A stretch of DNA of 6,269 nucleotides from Dehalococcoidales bacterium. GTDB taxonomy: Bacteria; Chloroflexota; Dehalococcoidia; E44-bin15. The translations under genes and the position numbers were made by a program. Location of the stretch: NCBI GenBank assembly GCA_012974295.1, contig JAAXQM010000025.1:1-6269 (forward strand). Reading direction: 5' to 3'. The notes beneath the pieces are model-generated. The model saw nothing but the letters and a program-made list of their open reading frames with translations, was not told where the DNA came from and ran no database searches. Below are positions 6,152-6,269 of the stretch, piece after piece (the stretch's first letter is position 1; each line of letters starts with the position of its first letter).

Positions 6152-6269
6152 AATATTGCTGAAAAAGAGGCGTAGGACACGTCCTGCTGGGGGTCTGGGG
6201 ATTGTCCCCCAGCATTAAAAAGTCCCCCAAGATTGGCGGATTAGGGGGTTGATTAAGACTATTTCAGCA
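6152..6269 (+). repeat. Interspersed repeat, copy C, cut by window end
   Basis: This is the third copy, in the same orientation. The left end is more diverged than in A and B (the gagac part is lost; similarity is solid from TGCTGAAA at 6157). The right end reaches TTTCAGCA at 6262-6269, where the window stops about 5 bases short of the expected terminus. Hairpin 1 is GTAGGA-cacg-TCCTGC (6172-6187), held by a T-G wobble; hairpin 2 is CTGGGG...CCCCAG (6195-6212); hairpin 3 (6223-6240) has one mismatch at C6237. By eye it is roughly 87% identical to copy A. It begins about 150 bp after the activase stop. Confidence 0.85.

Noticed and set aside
5997..6230. Minus-strand 77-codon open frame behind the activase
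   Set aside because: Its N-terminal third is encoded by repeat copy C and the rest resembles nothing known; equivalent frames appear at the other repeats.

Overview
The window looks like part of a strictly anaerobic bacterial genome of moderate GC. The reason is the dominant gene, a 1413-residue iron-sulfur ATPase of the 2-hydroxyacyl-CoA dehydratase activator / CoA-substrate-specific enzyme activase type. This architecture is common in clostridia, sulfate reducers and Dehalococcoidia-like Chloroflexota. The short G/C-run repeats would suit a sediment Chloroflexota or similar lineage, but that is only an impression, and no rRNA or marker gene is present to settle it.

Layout, left to right. 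(1) At the left edge, on the minus strand, is the first 32 codons of a gene whose N-terminus resembles a CDP-alcohol phosphatidyltransferase (PgsA-like); the rest lies outside the window. (2) About 260 bp of non-coding DNA follows. (3) Repeat copy A (360-480). (4) A complete plus-strand class I SAM-dependent methyltransferase of the leucine-carboxyl-methyltransferase-like TIGR00027 type (531-1421). (5) A short gap, then repeat copy B (1500-1621). (6) A 137-bp leader with two possible promoters. (7) The large activase gene (1759-6000), with a GTG start and a clear ribosome binding site. (8) A 150-bp tail with a weak terminator-like hairpin. (9) Repeat copy C (6152-6269), cut by the window end a few bases short of its expected terminus.

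The three genes do not form an obvious pathway. The phosphatidyltransferase-like gene is divergent from the methyltransferase. The methyltransferase and activase are co-oriented but separated by 337 bp containing a repeat and possible promoters, so they are probably independent units. The most notable content is (a) the activase, in which two complete ASKHA ATPase domains, each with both cluster-ligand cysteines, are fused to each other and to cysteine-containing DUF2229/COG3580-like and COG3581-like regions with no dehydratase genes beside it, and (b) a family of ~120-bp same-orientation repeats with 13-bp terminal inverted repeats and three internal hairpins. These repeats lie on both sides of each complete gene and look like a non-autonomous mobile element (MITE-like) or a structured intergenic repeat.
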